Of a DNA stretch of 64,000 nt, positions 27,506-36,549 are shown piece by piece. The position numbers were made by a program, and so were the translations under genes. Positions within the stretch are counted from its first letter, which is position 1, and every line of letters starts with the position of its first letter. Under the pieces are notes generated by a model, which saw only the letters and a list, made by a program, of their open reading frames with translations, ran no database searches and was not told the origin of the DNA. The DNA is taken from positions 5,085 to 69,084 of the forward strand of contig CBCYME010000007.1 of NCBI GenBank assembly GCA_965183835.1, read 5' to 3'. The DNA is from OMPR01 sp965183835. Its GTDB lineage: Bacteria; Pseudomonadota; Alphaproteobacteria; Rhodobacterales; Rhodobacteraceae.

Positions 27506-28348
27506 TCAGCTCAAGGCAACCCCATGGCGCCCGGCCAGATCGCAAAAGAACTGCCATGCCACCCGGCCAGACCGAGACCCGCGTGTAGCCTGCCACTCGA
27601 TCGCCTCAGCCCTCAACGTCGCCGCATCAACACTCAGCCCATGGGCGGCGCAATAGCCATTGATCATTGCAAGATATTCGTCCTGATCACAGGGATGGAA
27701 CCCCAACCACAGCCCGAACCTGTCCGACAAAGACACCTTCTCTTCAACCGCCTCTGACGGATTGATCGCGCTCGACCGTTCGTTTTCAATCATATCGCGC
27801 GGCATCAAATGACGACGGTTCGAGGTGGCATAAAACAACACGTTTTCGGGGCGCCCTTCGATGCCCCCATCGAGCACCGCCTTGAGGCTCTTGTAATGTT
27901 GATCATCATGGCTGAACGACAGGTCGTCACAAAACAGAATGAACCGCTGTTCAGCACTGCGCAGATGGTTCAACAATTGCCCCACCGACGGCAGATCCTC
28001 GCGCTGCAATTCAACCAGCTTCAGCCCGTCAAAATCTGCTTGAACAGTGGCATGCACTGCTTTGACAAGGCTGGATTTCCCCATCCCGCGTGCCCCCCAC
28101 AGCAGCGCATTGTTCGCGGCCAATCCGGCCGCAAACCGGCGGGTGTTTTCCAACAGCGTATCGCGCGACCGGTTGATCCCCACCAGCAGATCCAGATCGA
28201 CCCGATTGACCGCAGCCACAGGGCTCAGCCGCTCCGGCTCCACATGCCAGACAAACGCACTCGCCACATTGAAATCAGGTGCCGGCAACGGCGCTGGCGA
28301 CATCCGTTCCAAAGCTTCGGCAATGCGGATCATAGGGTCTTGGGTCAC
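27506..28348 (-). CDS. DUF815-family P-loop ATPase
   Basis: 280 residues from a GTG preceded by GGAGG; a TTG nine codons upstream is also open. Walker A WGARGMGKSSL is near residues 85-95 and Walker B FILFCDDLSF near 140; the sensor region is YATSNRRHLMPRD. DUF815 AAA-type ATPases are widespread in proteobacteria and of unknown function. The C-terminal winged region SRSGRVAWQFFCDLAGRHG fits the family. It stands as a single gene here; upstream on the same strand, 95 bases away, is the aldolase-like gene. Confidence 0.8.
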   Translation of the reverse strand: MTQDPMIRIAEALERMSPAPLPAPDFNVASAFVWHVEPERLSPVAAVNRVDLDLLVGINRSRDTLLENTRRFAAGLAANNALLWGARGMGKSSLVKAVHATVQADFDGLKLVELQREDLPSVGQLLNHLRSAEQRFILFCDDLSFSHDDQHYKSLKAVLDGGIEGRPENVLFYATSNRRHLMPRDMIENERSSAINPSEAVEEKVSLSDRFGLWLGFHPCDQDEYLAMINGYCAAHGLSVDAATLRAEAIEWQATRGSRSGRVAWQFFCDLAGRHGVALS

Positions 28349-28443
28349 GAGGGGGCCTCCGTCTGATTTTGCCAAACCTCAAACCACGTTCCCACCTCAA
28401 CAGCAAGAGCCAGCCCCTTGATCGTCGCCCTGATCGCCCACAC

Positions 28444-29208
28444 TCAGGTTGCGTAATCTGCCCCGCGCTGATCCAGCATTCGGATCAAACCAGGCCATTC
28501 TGTCTTTCCATTGTAATTGTAATGCTCAGACGCCGCCATCTGATCCTGATATCGCGCCACCTTTTGCGGATCAATCAGATGCGGCTCACGTCCCATCGAC
28601 AACGTCTTGATCTGCGTTGAACAGGTCTGGCGCAGAAAATATGCCCGGAAAAAGGCGGCGGCTGCCGTGTCACCCAGCGCATAATAGCCATGGTTCCGGC
28701 TGATTAGAATTTGATTTTGACCCAGTTTTTTAACGAAATGATCCCCAAAAGCATCATCCTCTTCAAACTCATACTCGATGTATCCGGTAATATTACCCAA
28801 ATAGACAGCTGGCTGATTGAGCGGCAACAACCCCTCTTCGATTGATCCAACCGCCATCACCTCCTCTTCATGCCCGTGCACAAAAAAGTTTGCTTCGGCA
28901 CGCGACCCAAAGATCCATTTGCACAAGTTCTGCACCCCATCGTTAAGCCAAGGCCCATCTGATCTGACTGGCTGGCCATCGGCATCGATCTTGATCATGT
29001 CCGATGCACGTGCTTCCTCCCAAAACATGCCATAGGGGTGCACAAGGTAGTGATCCGGTTGGTCAGGCACCCGCGCGCTGATGGCCCCATTCACCAAGTC
29101 TGACATGCCATAGTGGGCAACGATACGATACAAAGCCGCCAGTTCAACACGGGCCTGCCATTCAGCATCAGAGCAATCTTTCATCGGGTTTGGGGGGGTA
29201 ACAGACAT
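28444..29208 (-). CDS. Class II aldolase/adducin-family protein
   Basis: 254 residues. Zinc-ligand pattern FVHGHEEE and a later SRNHGYYALG are the hallmarks of the class II aldolase/adducin fold, used by fuculose-1-phosphate aldolase, ribulose-5-phosphate 4-epimerase and also by non-sugar decarboxylases. The catalytic acid is at the H-G-H-E position. Substrate unknown. The start has AAGGA 7 bases upstream. It is followed on the same strand by the DUF815 ATPase and separated from tatC by a terminator. Confidence 0.78.
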   Translation of the reverse strand: MSVTPPNPMKDCSDAEWQARVELAALYRIVAHYGMSDLVNGAISARVPDQPDHYLVHPYGMFWEEARASDMIKIDADGQPVRSDGPWLNDGVQNLCKWIFGSRAEANFFVHGHEEEVMAVGSIEEGLLPLNQPAVYLGNITGYIEYEFEEDDAFGDHFVKKLGQNQILISRNHGYYALGDTAAAAFFRAYFLRQTCSTQIKTLSMGREPHLIDPQKVARYQDQMAASEHYNYNGKTEWPGLIRMLDQRGADYAT

Positions 29209-29327
29209 CTGTCGGTCCTTGTTGGGTCATTTTCTCTCTCATCGAAAAACGGATCAGATTGAGCGTCTGACACAAAGACGACATCAGGGTCTATTTTACA
29301 CCCCTAGGATAAATTCCGACACCGCAA

Positions 29328-29359
29328 CAAAAAGGGCGCGCAGGTTGCCCCGCGCGCCC
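29328..29359 (-). terminator. Terminator after tatABC
   Basis: On the minus strand, perfect stem GGGCGCGC / GCGCGCCC with a 10-base loop followed by TTTTTG, 22 bases after the tatC stop. Confidence 0.85.
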
Positions 29360-29380
29360 GTTGTTCAGATCTCCAAGGGA

Positions 29381-30292
29381 TTACTTGCCCTTGTCATCCG
29401 TATGTTCGTCACCGTCCTCATCATCGAACTCGGCAAGCATCGGATCATCAAAATGCCCATCCTCTTCGTCGTCGTAATACCCTTCTTCGCGCAACTTGGC
29501 TTCGCGTTTGGTTTCCACCCGACGCACGAGGAAGATTGAGATCTCATAAAGACCGTAAACCACCACAAACAAGATAACCTGCGTGATCACATCCGGCGGA
29601 GTCACCAACGCGGCCAGAACCAGAATGGCGACCACCGCGTATTTGCGGACCGCACCCAGCCCCTCGGCACTGACCAGACCGGCCTTGCCCATCAGGGTCA
29701 ACAGAACAGGCAACTGGAAACACAGACCAAACGCCACGATGAACTTGATCGTCAGGTTCAGATATTCCTGCGCCGAGCCCTGAAACACCACGCTCAGCGG
29801 CGCAGCTGCGCCCTCAGCCACGGCCTCGCCCCCGGTGCCAAATTGCTGGAACCCAAGGAAGAAATCATAAGCCAGCGGTGTCACCACATAAAACGCAAAG
29901 CTTGCACCCAGCAGGAACATGAACGGCGATGCGATCATGAACGGCAGGAACGCGCCCTTTTCGTTCTTGTAAAGACCCGGCGCCACAAACCGCCACATCT
30001 GCATCCCCAGATAGGGAAACGACAGGATCAATCCCCCCAGCAACGAGACTTTGATCGCAACGAAAAAGCCCTCTTGCGGTGAGATAAAGATCAGATCGCA
30101 ATCCTGCCCCCGCTCGGCCAACACCGTACACAGTGGGTTGGTGAGAAAGTTAAAGATCGGCGTCGCCACGGTGAAACAGATGATCATCCCGATCAGGAAC
30201 GCCACCACACAGTGGATCAGCCGATTGCGCAGCTCGGCCAGATGTTCGATCAGCGGGGCTGAGCTGTCTTCGATCTCGTCTGTGTTGCTCAT
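29381..30292 (-). CDS. tatC: Twin-arginine translocase subunit TatC
   Basis: 303 residues, slightly long because of an acidic C-terminal tail (about residues 265-303, rich in Asp and Glu). Six transmembrane segments are present. The family motifs LIEHLAELRNRLIHC at the N-terminus and the first periplasmic loop with FVAPGLYKNEK are clear. TatC recognises the twin-arginine signal. The ATG overlaps the tatB stop by 4 bases. The acidic tail is a variable feature of alphaproteobacterial TatC. Confidence 0.93.
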   Translation of the reverse strand: MSNTDEIEDSSAPLIEHLAELRNRLIHCVVAFLIGMIICFTVATPIFNFLTNPLCTVLAERGQDCDLIFISPQEGFFVAIKVSLLGGLILSFPYLGMQMWRFVAPGLYKNEKGAFLPFMIASPFMFLLGASFAFYVVTPLAYDFFLGFQQFGTGGEAVAEGAAAPLSVVFQGSAQEYLNLTIKFIVAFGLCFQLPVLLTLMGKAGLVSAEGLGAVRKYAVVAILVLAALVTPPDVITQVILFVVVYGLYEISIFLVRRVETKREAKLREEGYYDDEEDGHFDDPMLAEFDDEDGDEHTDDKGK

Positions 30293-30753
30293 GTTTTGGT
30301 CTCGGTTTCTGTGTTCAACGCCGCCTCGGCCTCATCCGCCTTGGCCAGTGCCTCGGCTGCTTCGCGCGCTTTGCGCTCTGCTGCGGCCCGCGCGGTCGAA
30401 GCTTGGATCTTTTTCGCAGCCTCAGCCCGCTCTGCCGCCAACTTGCCGGTTTCGCTGTCAGCATCGAACTTGGTCGGATCAATCGCTGATGTCATCTCGC
30501 GCGCGGCGTCTTTGACACCATCCATCGCAGCGCTGACCGGATTGCTTGCGGCTTTCAGCCCTTTGGCGATGTCATTGACACCCGACTCGTCCGCGGCGTC
30601 GTTCATTGCGGTGCTGAATTCACGCGCCATGCCTTTGGCCTTGCCGACCCAGCGTCCCACATTGCGGAACAGGATCGGCAAATCCTTAGGCCCTACGACA
30701 ATCAGCGCCACAACGCCGATCACCAAAAGCTCGGTCCAGCCCAGATCGAACAT
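30289..30753 (-). CDS. tatB: Twin-arginine translocase subunit TatB
   Basis: 154 residues: an N-terminal transmembrane helix (LGWTELLVIGVVALIVVGP) with the conserved GP hinge, an amphipathic helix from about 22 to 55, then a long alanine-rich, probably coiled-coil tail (about 100-154) ending in ETETKT. TatB delivers substrate to TatC. It starts 6 bases after the tatA stop and overlaps tatC by 4 bases, giving a tatA-tatB-tatC operon. Confidence 0.92.
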   Translation of the reverse strand: MFDLGWTELLVIGVVALIVVGPKDLPILFRNVGRWVGKAKGMAREFSTAMNDAADESGVNDIAKGLKAASNPVSAAMDGVKDAAREMTSAIDPTKFDADSETGKLAAERAEAAKKIQASTARAAAERKAREAAEALAKADEAEAALNTETETKT

Positions 30754-30759
30754 CTGCGC

Positions 30760-30987
30760 TTAGACCTTGTCTTTGTCGGTCGCAGAATCAGCCGCAGGGG
30801 TCACGTCTTTGGCGTCGTCGCTCAGCTCTTGATCCAACTCAGCAGTGCCTTCGTTCACACCCTTTTTGAACGAGGTGATGCCTTTGCCAACTTCGCCCAT
30901 CAACGAGCTGATTTTGCCCCGACCAAACAGAACCAGAACGACGACGGCAATCAGCAGAAGGCCAGGCAGGCCAATATTGTTCAACAT
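30760..30987 (-). CDS. tatA: Twin-arginine translocase subunit TatA
   Basis: 75 residues from the ATG with GGAGA 6 bases upstream; a much longer open frame upstream is not coding. A single N-terminal helix (LLLIAVVVLVLFGRGKI), the F-G hinge and an amphipathic helix KGITSFKKG are as expected for the pore-forming subunit. Charged tail. First gene of the tat operon; the promoter must lie in the 219 bases up to the divergent gene at 31207. Confidence 0.93.
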   Translation of the reverse strand: MLNNIGLPGLLLIAVVVLVLFGRGKISSLMGEVGKGITSFKKGVNEGTAELDQELSDDAKDVTPAADSATDKDKV

Positions 30988-31206
30988 GTGATGTCTCCTC
31001 ATGGGGCCCTGCGCATCCCCGCGCCGGGCTTGAATTTCGCCTATAGGTGTAACGCGCGCCCCCGATCCGGGGAAAGGGACAGCGGTCCAGAATCCCGCAC
31101 CGATCACGCAAATTGTGAACTTTCTCAGTGCGCCTCGCACCCAACTGACAGGTTTATGTCAGTTGACCCCTGCTAGGTCCACCCCATCAACCACAGGAGA
31201 CTTGAT

Positions 31207-31518
31207 ATGACCAAAAACGTAGCTGAAACTGTTAGCTTTACCCTCGCCCCCGGTGTCACCACAGATCAGTTCATCGCGCTAAGCCAGAAATCCGATGCTT
31301 TTGTGCGCCAAAACCCCGGGTTTATCTTTCGCCGCCTCAGTGCGGGTGAAGACGGACGCTGGACCGATACGGTGATCTGGGCCGACATGGAAACCGCTCA
31401 GGCCGCGGCCGCCGATTTTCCAAAACAGGACTTTGCACCAGCCCTGATGGCCGCCATCGCCCCAGGAAGTGAAACGATGCGACACGAAACCATCCATTGG
31501 ACCGTCGCCCCGTCTTGA
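31207..31518 (+). CDS. Antibiotic-biosynthesis-monooxygenase-like small protein
   Basis: 103 residues with a strong AGGAGA ribosome site. The secondary-structure pattern (VSFTLAPGVTTDQFIALSQKSDAFVRQNPGF..., then a strand with DTVIWADMETAQAA) is that of the dimeric alpha/beta-barrel ABM family, whose members range from monooxygenases to heme-degrading or stress proteins. No catalytic residue can be named. It is 32 bases before the YafY-type regulator and probably co-transcribed with it. Confidence 0.6.
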   Translation: MTKNVAETVSFTLAPGVTTDQFIALSQKSDAFVRQNPGFIFRRLSAGEDGRWTDTVIWADMETAQAAAADFPKQDFAPALMAAIAPGSETMRHETIHWTVAPS

Positions 31519-31550
31519 CGCGCGCCCGGTGCCTGCGCCAAGGATAGCCC

Positions 31551-32216
31551 ATGCGCCGCACCGACCGCCTCTTTGATATCATCCAAATCCTGCGCGACGG
31601 TAAACTGCACCGCGCGCAGGACATCGCCACCCGACTCGAGGTGTCGGTGCGCACCATTTATCGCGATATGGACACGCTGACCGCTTCGGGCGTCCCAGTC
31701 GAAGGCGAACGCGGCGTCGGCTATATGGTCCGCGAAGCGATCACCCTGCCCCCGCTGACCCTCACCACCGAGGAACTCGAGGCGCTGAACCTTGGCATGG
31801 CCATCGTCGCCGAAGCCGCCGATCCCGCACTTAAATCCGCAGCCCTTTCGCTGGCTGACAAGATCGACGCGGTGCTACCCACCCAGACTGTGGCCGAGGC
31901 TGACGCCTGGAAATTCGCGGTCTATCCCTTTGCCGATGCCGCGCGCGGCTTTACCCATATGGCGCCGCTCCGGGCCGCGATCAAATCCCGCCAGAAACTG
32001 CGGCTCGTCTACCAGCGCATTGATGGGGAATTGACCGACCGCACCATCCGCCCGTTGCATATGGAATACTGGGGCCGCGTCTGGACGCTGACCGCTTGGT
32101 GCGAAAACAGAAATGATTTCCGAGTGTTCCGCGTTGACCTTATCCAAGACGCAATGCCACTCCCCGAACTATTCATAGATGAACCCGGAAAGCGGCTAGA
32201 AGATTACGTGCCCTAA
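31551..32216 (+). CDS. YafY-family transcriptional regulator (HTH plus WYL domain)
   Basis: 221 residues. The N-terminal helix-turn-helix (about 1-60, LHRAQDIATRLEVSVRTIYRD) is of the HTH_11 type, and residues about 130-200 form a WYL domain (RTIRPLHMEYWGRVWTLTAWCENRNDFRVFRVD), which binds ligands such as nucleic acids or small molecules. It likely regulates its own operon with the upstream small ABM-like protein. It converges on tupA with 3 bases between stops. Confidence 0.82.
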   Translation: MRRTDRLFDIIQILRDGKLHRAQDIATRLEVSVRTIYRDMDTLTASGVPVEGERGVGYMVREAITLPPLTLTTEELEALNLGMAIVAEAADPALKSAALSLADKIDAVLPTQTVAEADAWKFAVYPFADAARGFTHMAPLRAAIKSRQKLRLVYQRIDGELTDRTIRPLHMEYWGRVWTLTAWCENRNDFRVFRVDLIQDAMPLPELFIDEPGKRLEDYVP

Positions 32217-32219
32217 AAC

Positions 32220-33035
32220 CTACTTGGCGTTGGGAAAAAACAGCTGCTGCCCGTCCAACTTATAATTGGCAATCGCGGCCTGCCCATCTGGGCCAATCAA
32301 CCAGTCAATAAACCTCTGCCCGGATTCAGCCCGCACGCCGGGGTGCTTTTCTGGGTTCACCAAAATGACGCCATATTGATTGAACAGGCGCGCATCGCCT
32401 TGGACCAGCACCCCCATGCCCGCCTTGTTGCCAAAGGCGATCCAAGTGGCGCGATCCGTCAGCACATAGGCCCCCATGCCCGCCGCTACGTTCAACGTCG
32501 CGCCCATGCCCGATCCTGTTTCGCGATACCAATCGCCCGATGCCCCTGTCAGATCAACACCAGTCGCAGCCCAATGTTTCAATTCCGCCTTGTGCGTTCC
32601 ACTGTCATCCCCGCGCGAGGCAAACGGCACCTCGGCCTCTGCCAGTGCGCGCAAAGCGGCAACAATGTCAGTGCCCCCCGCGATACCAGCCGGGTCATCA
32701 ATCGGACCAACCAGAACAAAGTCATTGTACATCACATCAAAGCGCTGCACGCCCCAGCCATCTGCAACAAACTGGTCTTCGGCGGATTTGGCATGCACCA
32801 GCAACACATCCCCATCGCCGTTGGTCGCGTTGCGAATGGCCTGCCCTGTGCCAACCGCCACAACGCGCACATCGATCCCGGTCTCGGCCTCGAACCACGG
32901 CAGGATCGAATCCAACAACCCCGAGTTCTGCGTCGATGTCGTGGATTGCACCACGATAAAGCTCTCGTTCGCGTGGGCGCCAGTTGCCCCAAGGCCAAGC
33001 GTTATCACGGCCGCTCGGGTCCAATGTGCGATCAT
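32220..33035 (-). CDS. tupA: Tungstate ABC transporter substrate-binding protein TupA
   Basis: 271 residues with a signal peptide cleaved near AHA (about residue 22). The oxyanion-binding signature VVQSTTSTQNSGL follows immediately, as in TupA/WtpA-type tungstate proteins, and residues near GDDSGTHKAE provide further ligands. Periplasmic. Transcription order is tupB-tupC-tupA on the minus strand, with tupA 23 bases after tupC. Molybdate binding cannot be excluded, but the TupA form favours tungstate. Confidence 0.85.
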   Translation of the reverse strand: MIAHWTRAAVITLGLGATGAHANESFIVVQSTTSTQNSGLLDSILPWFEAETGIDVRVVAVGTGQAIRNATNGDGDVLLVHAKSAEDQFVADGWGVQRFDVMYNDFVLVGPIDDPAGIAGGTDIVAALRALAEAEVPFASRGDDSGTHKAELKHWAATGVDLTGASGDWYRETGSGMGATLNVAAGMGAYVLTDRATWIAFGNKAGMGVLVQGDARLFNQYGVILVNPEKHPGVRAESGQRFIDWLIGPDGQAAIANYKLDGQQLFFPNAK

Positions 33036-33058
33036 ATCCTGTCTCTCCGGATCTCGTC

Positions 33059-33790
33059 TTATATCACCAATGCACCGGCCAGAAACCGACGCGTCATTTC
33101 TTGTTGTGGATGCCCCAACACCTGCGCCGCAGGTCCCTGTTCGATCACACGCCCCCGCTGCATGACCACCGCGTCTTGGGCCAAACGACGGGCTTGTCCG
33201 ATGTCATGCGTCACCATCACCACCCGCACCCCCTCGCGGGAGGCTTTGAATATCAAGTCTTCAATCGCCTGTGTCGCCGCCGGATCCAACGCGCTGGTCG
33301 GTTCATCCATAAACAACACTTGCGGTCTGCACGCCAACGCCCGCAAAATCGCCAGACGCTGGGCCTCGCCCCCCGACAAAGATCGGGCAGGTTGGCGGGC
33401 TTTACCCTCCAGACCGCCCTCTTGCAACAGCGCAGCAAGGCGCGCTTTGCGCGCCGCACGTGCCATGCCCTGACGGCGCAGCACAAAATTCAAGTTGGCC
33501 GCAACCGAGCGGCGCAACAGCACAGGTTTTTGAAACACCATAGCCTGCGTCGCCCGATGGGCTGCCCCCATCGGCTGCCCGTCCTGAAACACACGCCCCT
33601 CATCCGGGGCAATCAACCCATGCAAACACCGCAACAGCAGGCTTTTGCCCGCCCCGTTTGGCCCCAGAATGACAATCGGCCCCGGTCCATCGAGCACCAG
33701 CGCTGGCACATCCAACAACGGATGTGCGGCGCGCGCTACTCGCTGTCCCTGAATTTCAAACCCGCCCTGCCTCTCCTTCATGTCACGCAT
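33059..33790 (-). CDS. tupC: Tungstate ABC transporter ATPase TupC
   Basis: 243 residues. Walker A GPNGAGKS is near residues 44-51, the signature LSGGEAQRLAILRALA near 138, Walker B VLFMDEPTSALDP near 160 and the H-loop MVTHDIGQ near 194. The first ATG overlaps the tupB stop by 8 bases; a second in-frame ATG three codons later is equally possible. Provides energy for tungstate uptake with TupB and TupA. Confidence 0.87.
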   Translation of the reverse strand: MRDMKERQGGFEIQGQRVARAAHPLLDVPALVLDGPGPIVILGPNGAGKSLLLRCLHGLIAPDEGRVFQDGQPMGAAHRATQAMVFQKPVLLRRSVAANLNFVLRRQGMARAARKARLAALLQEGGLEGKARQPARSLSGGEAQRLAILRALACRPQVLFMDEPTSALDPAATQAIEDLIFKASREGVRVVMVTHDIGQARRLAQDAVVMQRGRVIEQGPAAQVLGHPQQEMTRRFLAGALVI

Positions 33791-34486
33791 GACCCAAACT
33801 TTCGCGTTCAGACCGCAGGCTTAACACGCTCAGCCCCGCGTTCACCACCACCGCCAAGCCGATCAGAATCGCCCCCAACGCCAGCGCCAACGCCAAATTC
33901 CCCTTAGAGGTTTCCAACGCAATCGTTGTCGCCATCACCCGCGTCACATGGTTGATATTGCCGCCCACAATGATCACCGCGCCCACTTCGGCAATCGCGC
34001 GCCCAAATCCGGCCAACAACGCTGTAAGCAACGCCACGCGCGCATCCCACAACAACACTGACACCGAAGCCAAGCGCGACACCCCAAGGGATCGCAACTG
34101 TTCGGAATATTCTGCGGCTAGCATCTCGACCACCTGCCGGGTCAATGTGGCAATGATCGGGGTCACCAGCACCACCTGCGCAATAACCATCGCCGTCGGG
34201 GTATACAGTAATTGCAACACCCCCAACGGACCCGTGCGCGACAACATCAGATACACCAACAATCCAACAACCACCGGCGGCAGCCCCATCAAGGCATTGA
34301 TCAATACAATCACCACCCGCCGCCCAGCAAACCGCCCGACCGCCAGCGCCGCCCCCAACGGCATCCCGATCAGAGCCGCGCAATCAACGACACCCGCAGC
34401 GACAGACCCACTATGGCCCACAACTCGGGGTCCCCAGAAACGATCAGACCCAAAGCGGATGTGAGTTCTTGCGAAAACTCCTGCAT
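33783..34486 (-). pseudogene. tupB: Tungstate ABC transporter permease TupB, frameshifted in this sequence
   Basis: The permease begins at the ATG 34484-34486 (MQEFSQELTSALGLIVSG... LWAIVGLSLRVSLIA) and then hits a stop in-frame, while the next frame carries on as ALIGMPLGAALAVGRFAG up to the end at 33783. One base is missing near 34380-34383. Repaired, it would be about 234 residues with five transmembrane segments and the EAA-type loop AEYSEQLRSLGVSRLASVSVLL. It heads tupBCA. Since tupC and tupA are intact, sequence error is likelier than decay. Confidence 0.82.
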
Positions 34487-34591
34487 TATTTACACGTTAG
34501 CGCAGACATTCATAAGATTTGCACCACCTTACACGCCCTGATTTACGGCGTCACAGCCCGCCAACCCGCACCAGAACCGACATATGAGAAC

Positions 34592-34625
34592 GAAAAAACG
34601 CGGCCCTCAGAAAGAGAGCCGCGTT
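34592..34625 (-). terminator. Terminator after the pyrimidine ABC operon
   Basis: On the minus strand a 12-bp stem (AACGCGGCTCTC with GAGGGCCGCGTT, one G-U pair) and a TTTCT loop run into TTTTTTC. It lies 22 bases beyond the binding-protein stop and closes the long minus-strand pyrimidine operon. Confidence 0.85.
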
Positions 34626-34646
34626 CCAATCGTCATTTCGTGGGGG

Positions 34647-35633
34647 TTACTTCAGCGCAGCATCCGTAATCACATGTGTCCACGCCCCTTCGGGTTTCTT
34701 CGTGATCACCGGATCTGATCCGCCACCCAGCAAGGTAGAGACGGTGCGATCAAAGTCGGCAGGATCCAAGGCGCCATTCGACCCAGCGGTCAGCTTGGCG
34801 ATTTCACCCATCATACGTTTCTGATGTGCCTCAGTCTGTGCGCCGGATGCGTCGTTGTCCAACACGATCCCAGCTGCCTCGTCAGGGTGCGCCTCGGCGT
34901 ATTTCCAGCCCTTCATCGACGCACGCACAAAGCGGGTCATCTTATCGACAAACGCCGGATCTTGCAGATTCTCTTCCAGTGCGTAAATGCCGTCTTCCAA
35001 CGTCGCCACGCCCTGCTCTTCGTACTTAAAGGTCACCAGCTCATCCGGGCTGACGCCTGCATCCAGAACCTGACCATATTCGTTGTATGTCATGGTCGAG
35101 ATACAATCTGCCTGACGCTGCAGCAGGGGATCCACGTTAAAGCCCTGCTTCAGAACCGTCACGCCATCGTCGCCGCCATCGGTGCTGATGCCCTCTTGGC
35201 TCATCCAGCTGAGGAATGGGTATTCGTTGCCAAAGAACCAAACGCCAATGGTCTTGCCTTTGAAATCCTGTGGGCTGGTAATGCCAGTGTCTTTCCAGCA
35301 GGTCAGCATCAACCCCGAGGTTTTAAACGGCTGCGCAATGTTTACCACCGGCAGACCCTTTTCGCGTGCCGCCAGTGCAGATGGCATCCAGTTCAGCATC
35401 ACATCGGCGCCACCACCGGCCAGAACCTGTGGCGGTGCAATGTCAGGACCACCCGGCAGAACCGTTACATTCAGATCTTCGTCCGAATAGAATCCCTTGT
35501 CCAGGGCCACATAGTACCCTGCAAACTGGGCCTGCGTGACCCACTGCAACTGCAGCTTCACATCATCGGCTGCCAGGGCCGAGGTCGCCGCAAAACTTGC
35601 GGCCAATGCGGCACCACTCAGTAGCTTTTTCAT
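34647..35633 (-). CDS. ABC transporter substrate-binding protein, NMT1/THI5-like
   Basis: 328 residues with a signal peptide (MKKLLSGAALAASFAATSALA). The mature start VKLQLQWVTQAQFAGYYVALDKGFY is the signature of the NMT1/THI5-like family, whose members bind pyrimidine-like thiamine precursors, hydroxymethylpyrimidine or riboflavin-type ligands. It is the last gene of the seven-gene minus-strand set with two permeases, an ATPase, dihydropyrimidinase and amidohydrolase, so its ligand is probably a pyrimidine, hydantoin or ureido compound. Confidence 0.85.
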   Translation of the reverse strand: MKKLLSGAALAASFAATSALAADDVKLQLQWVTQAQFAGYYVALDKGFYSDEDLNVTVLPGGPDIAPPQVLAGGGADVMLNWMPSALAAREKGLPVVNIAQPFKTSGLMLTCWKDTGITSPQDFKGKTIGVWFFGNEYPFLSWMSQEGISTDGGDDGVTVLKQGFNVDPLLQRQADCISTMTYNEYGQVLDAGVSPDELVTFKYEEQGVATLEDGIYALEENLQDPAFVDKMTRFVRASMKGWKYAEAHPDEAAGIVLDNDASGAQTEAHQKRMMGEIAKLTAGSNGALDPADFDRTVSTLLGGGSDPVITKKPEGAWTHVITDAALK

Positions 35634-35701
35634 ATCTTCACTCCTTGTTGAACGTTGTTTGCCTCATGTTTACCCGAGGTCTTGTTAAAAAATCTCTCTC
35701 C

Positions 35702-36549
35702 TTATCCGCGCTGGGACGGGTGCCAAAAGGTCACGGCCTTCTCAACCATTGCCACGACACCATAAAAAAGCGATCCCGCCAAGGCAGCGACCACAATTTC
35801 AGCCCAAACCATATCCAGTGCCAATTGTCCGACGCTGGTGGAAATCCGAAATCCCATGCCCACAGTGGGCGATCCAAAGAACTCGGCCACGATTGCACCG
35901 ACCAACGCCAATGTGGTCGCGATTTTGAGCCCGTTGAACACAAACGGCATCGCAGCCGGCAAACGCAACTTAAAGAACGCCTGCCAATAGCTCGCAGCAT
36001 AAGTTTCCATCAAATCGCGCTGCATCGCCGTGGTTTCTCGCAGCCCTGCAACCGTGTTCACCAGAACCGGAAAGAACACCATGACCACCACAACGGCCGC
36101 CTTGGATTGCCAGTCAAAGCCGAACCACATCACCAGAATGGGAGCCGTGCCCACAATGGGCAATGCCGCAACAAAGTTCCCCACCGGCAACAAACCCAAC
36201 CGCAGGAATTCCCAACGGTCCACCGCAATCGCCATCAAAAAACGCCGCACTGCACCCGATCAGGTAGCCGCTCAGCGCGCCTTTGATAAAGGTCTGCGCG
36301 AAATCCACCCACAGGATCGGGATCGAACCCGCAAAGCGCACCGCAATCAGTGACGGCGCAGGCAAAATCACCAACGGCACTTCTAAGCCGCGCACCACCA
36401 GTTCCCAAACCAACAGCAGCGTCACGCCAAAGATCGTAGGGATCAGCAACTTGACTGCACGGGTTTGTGCATTTGGCCCTTCGGGCCAGACGGGTGTTAA
36501 TCCACCACCCTAGGATCCAAACGCCAAATGCCATCACAACCAACATCAT
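35702..36549 (-). pseudogene. ABC transporter permease (pyrimidine-type uptake), frameshifted twice
   Basis: The start ATG at 36547-36549 overlaps the stop of the upstream permease. The reading frame breaks twice: at the G run 36508-36510 (sense goes on as GLTPVWPEGPNAQTRAVKLL) and at six T residues (A run 36237-36242 on the plus strand), after which FLMAIAVDRWEFLRLGLLPVGN and the rest to the stop at 35702 read correctly. Each break is one extra base. The repaired protein has about 280 residues with the EAA loop YAASYWQAFFKLRLPAAMP, five or six helices, BPD_transp_1 family. Partner of the neighbouring permease. Confidence 0.78.
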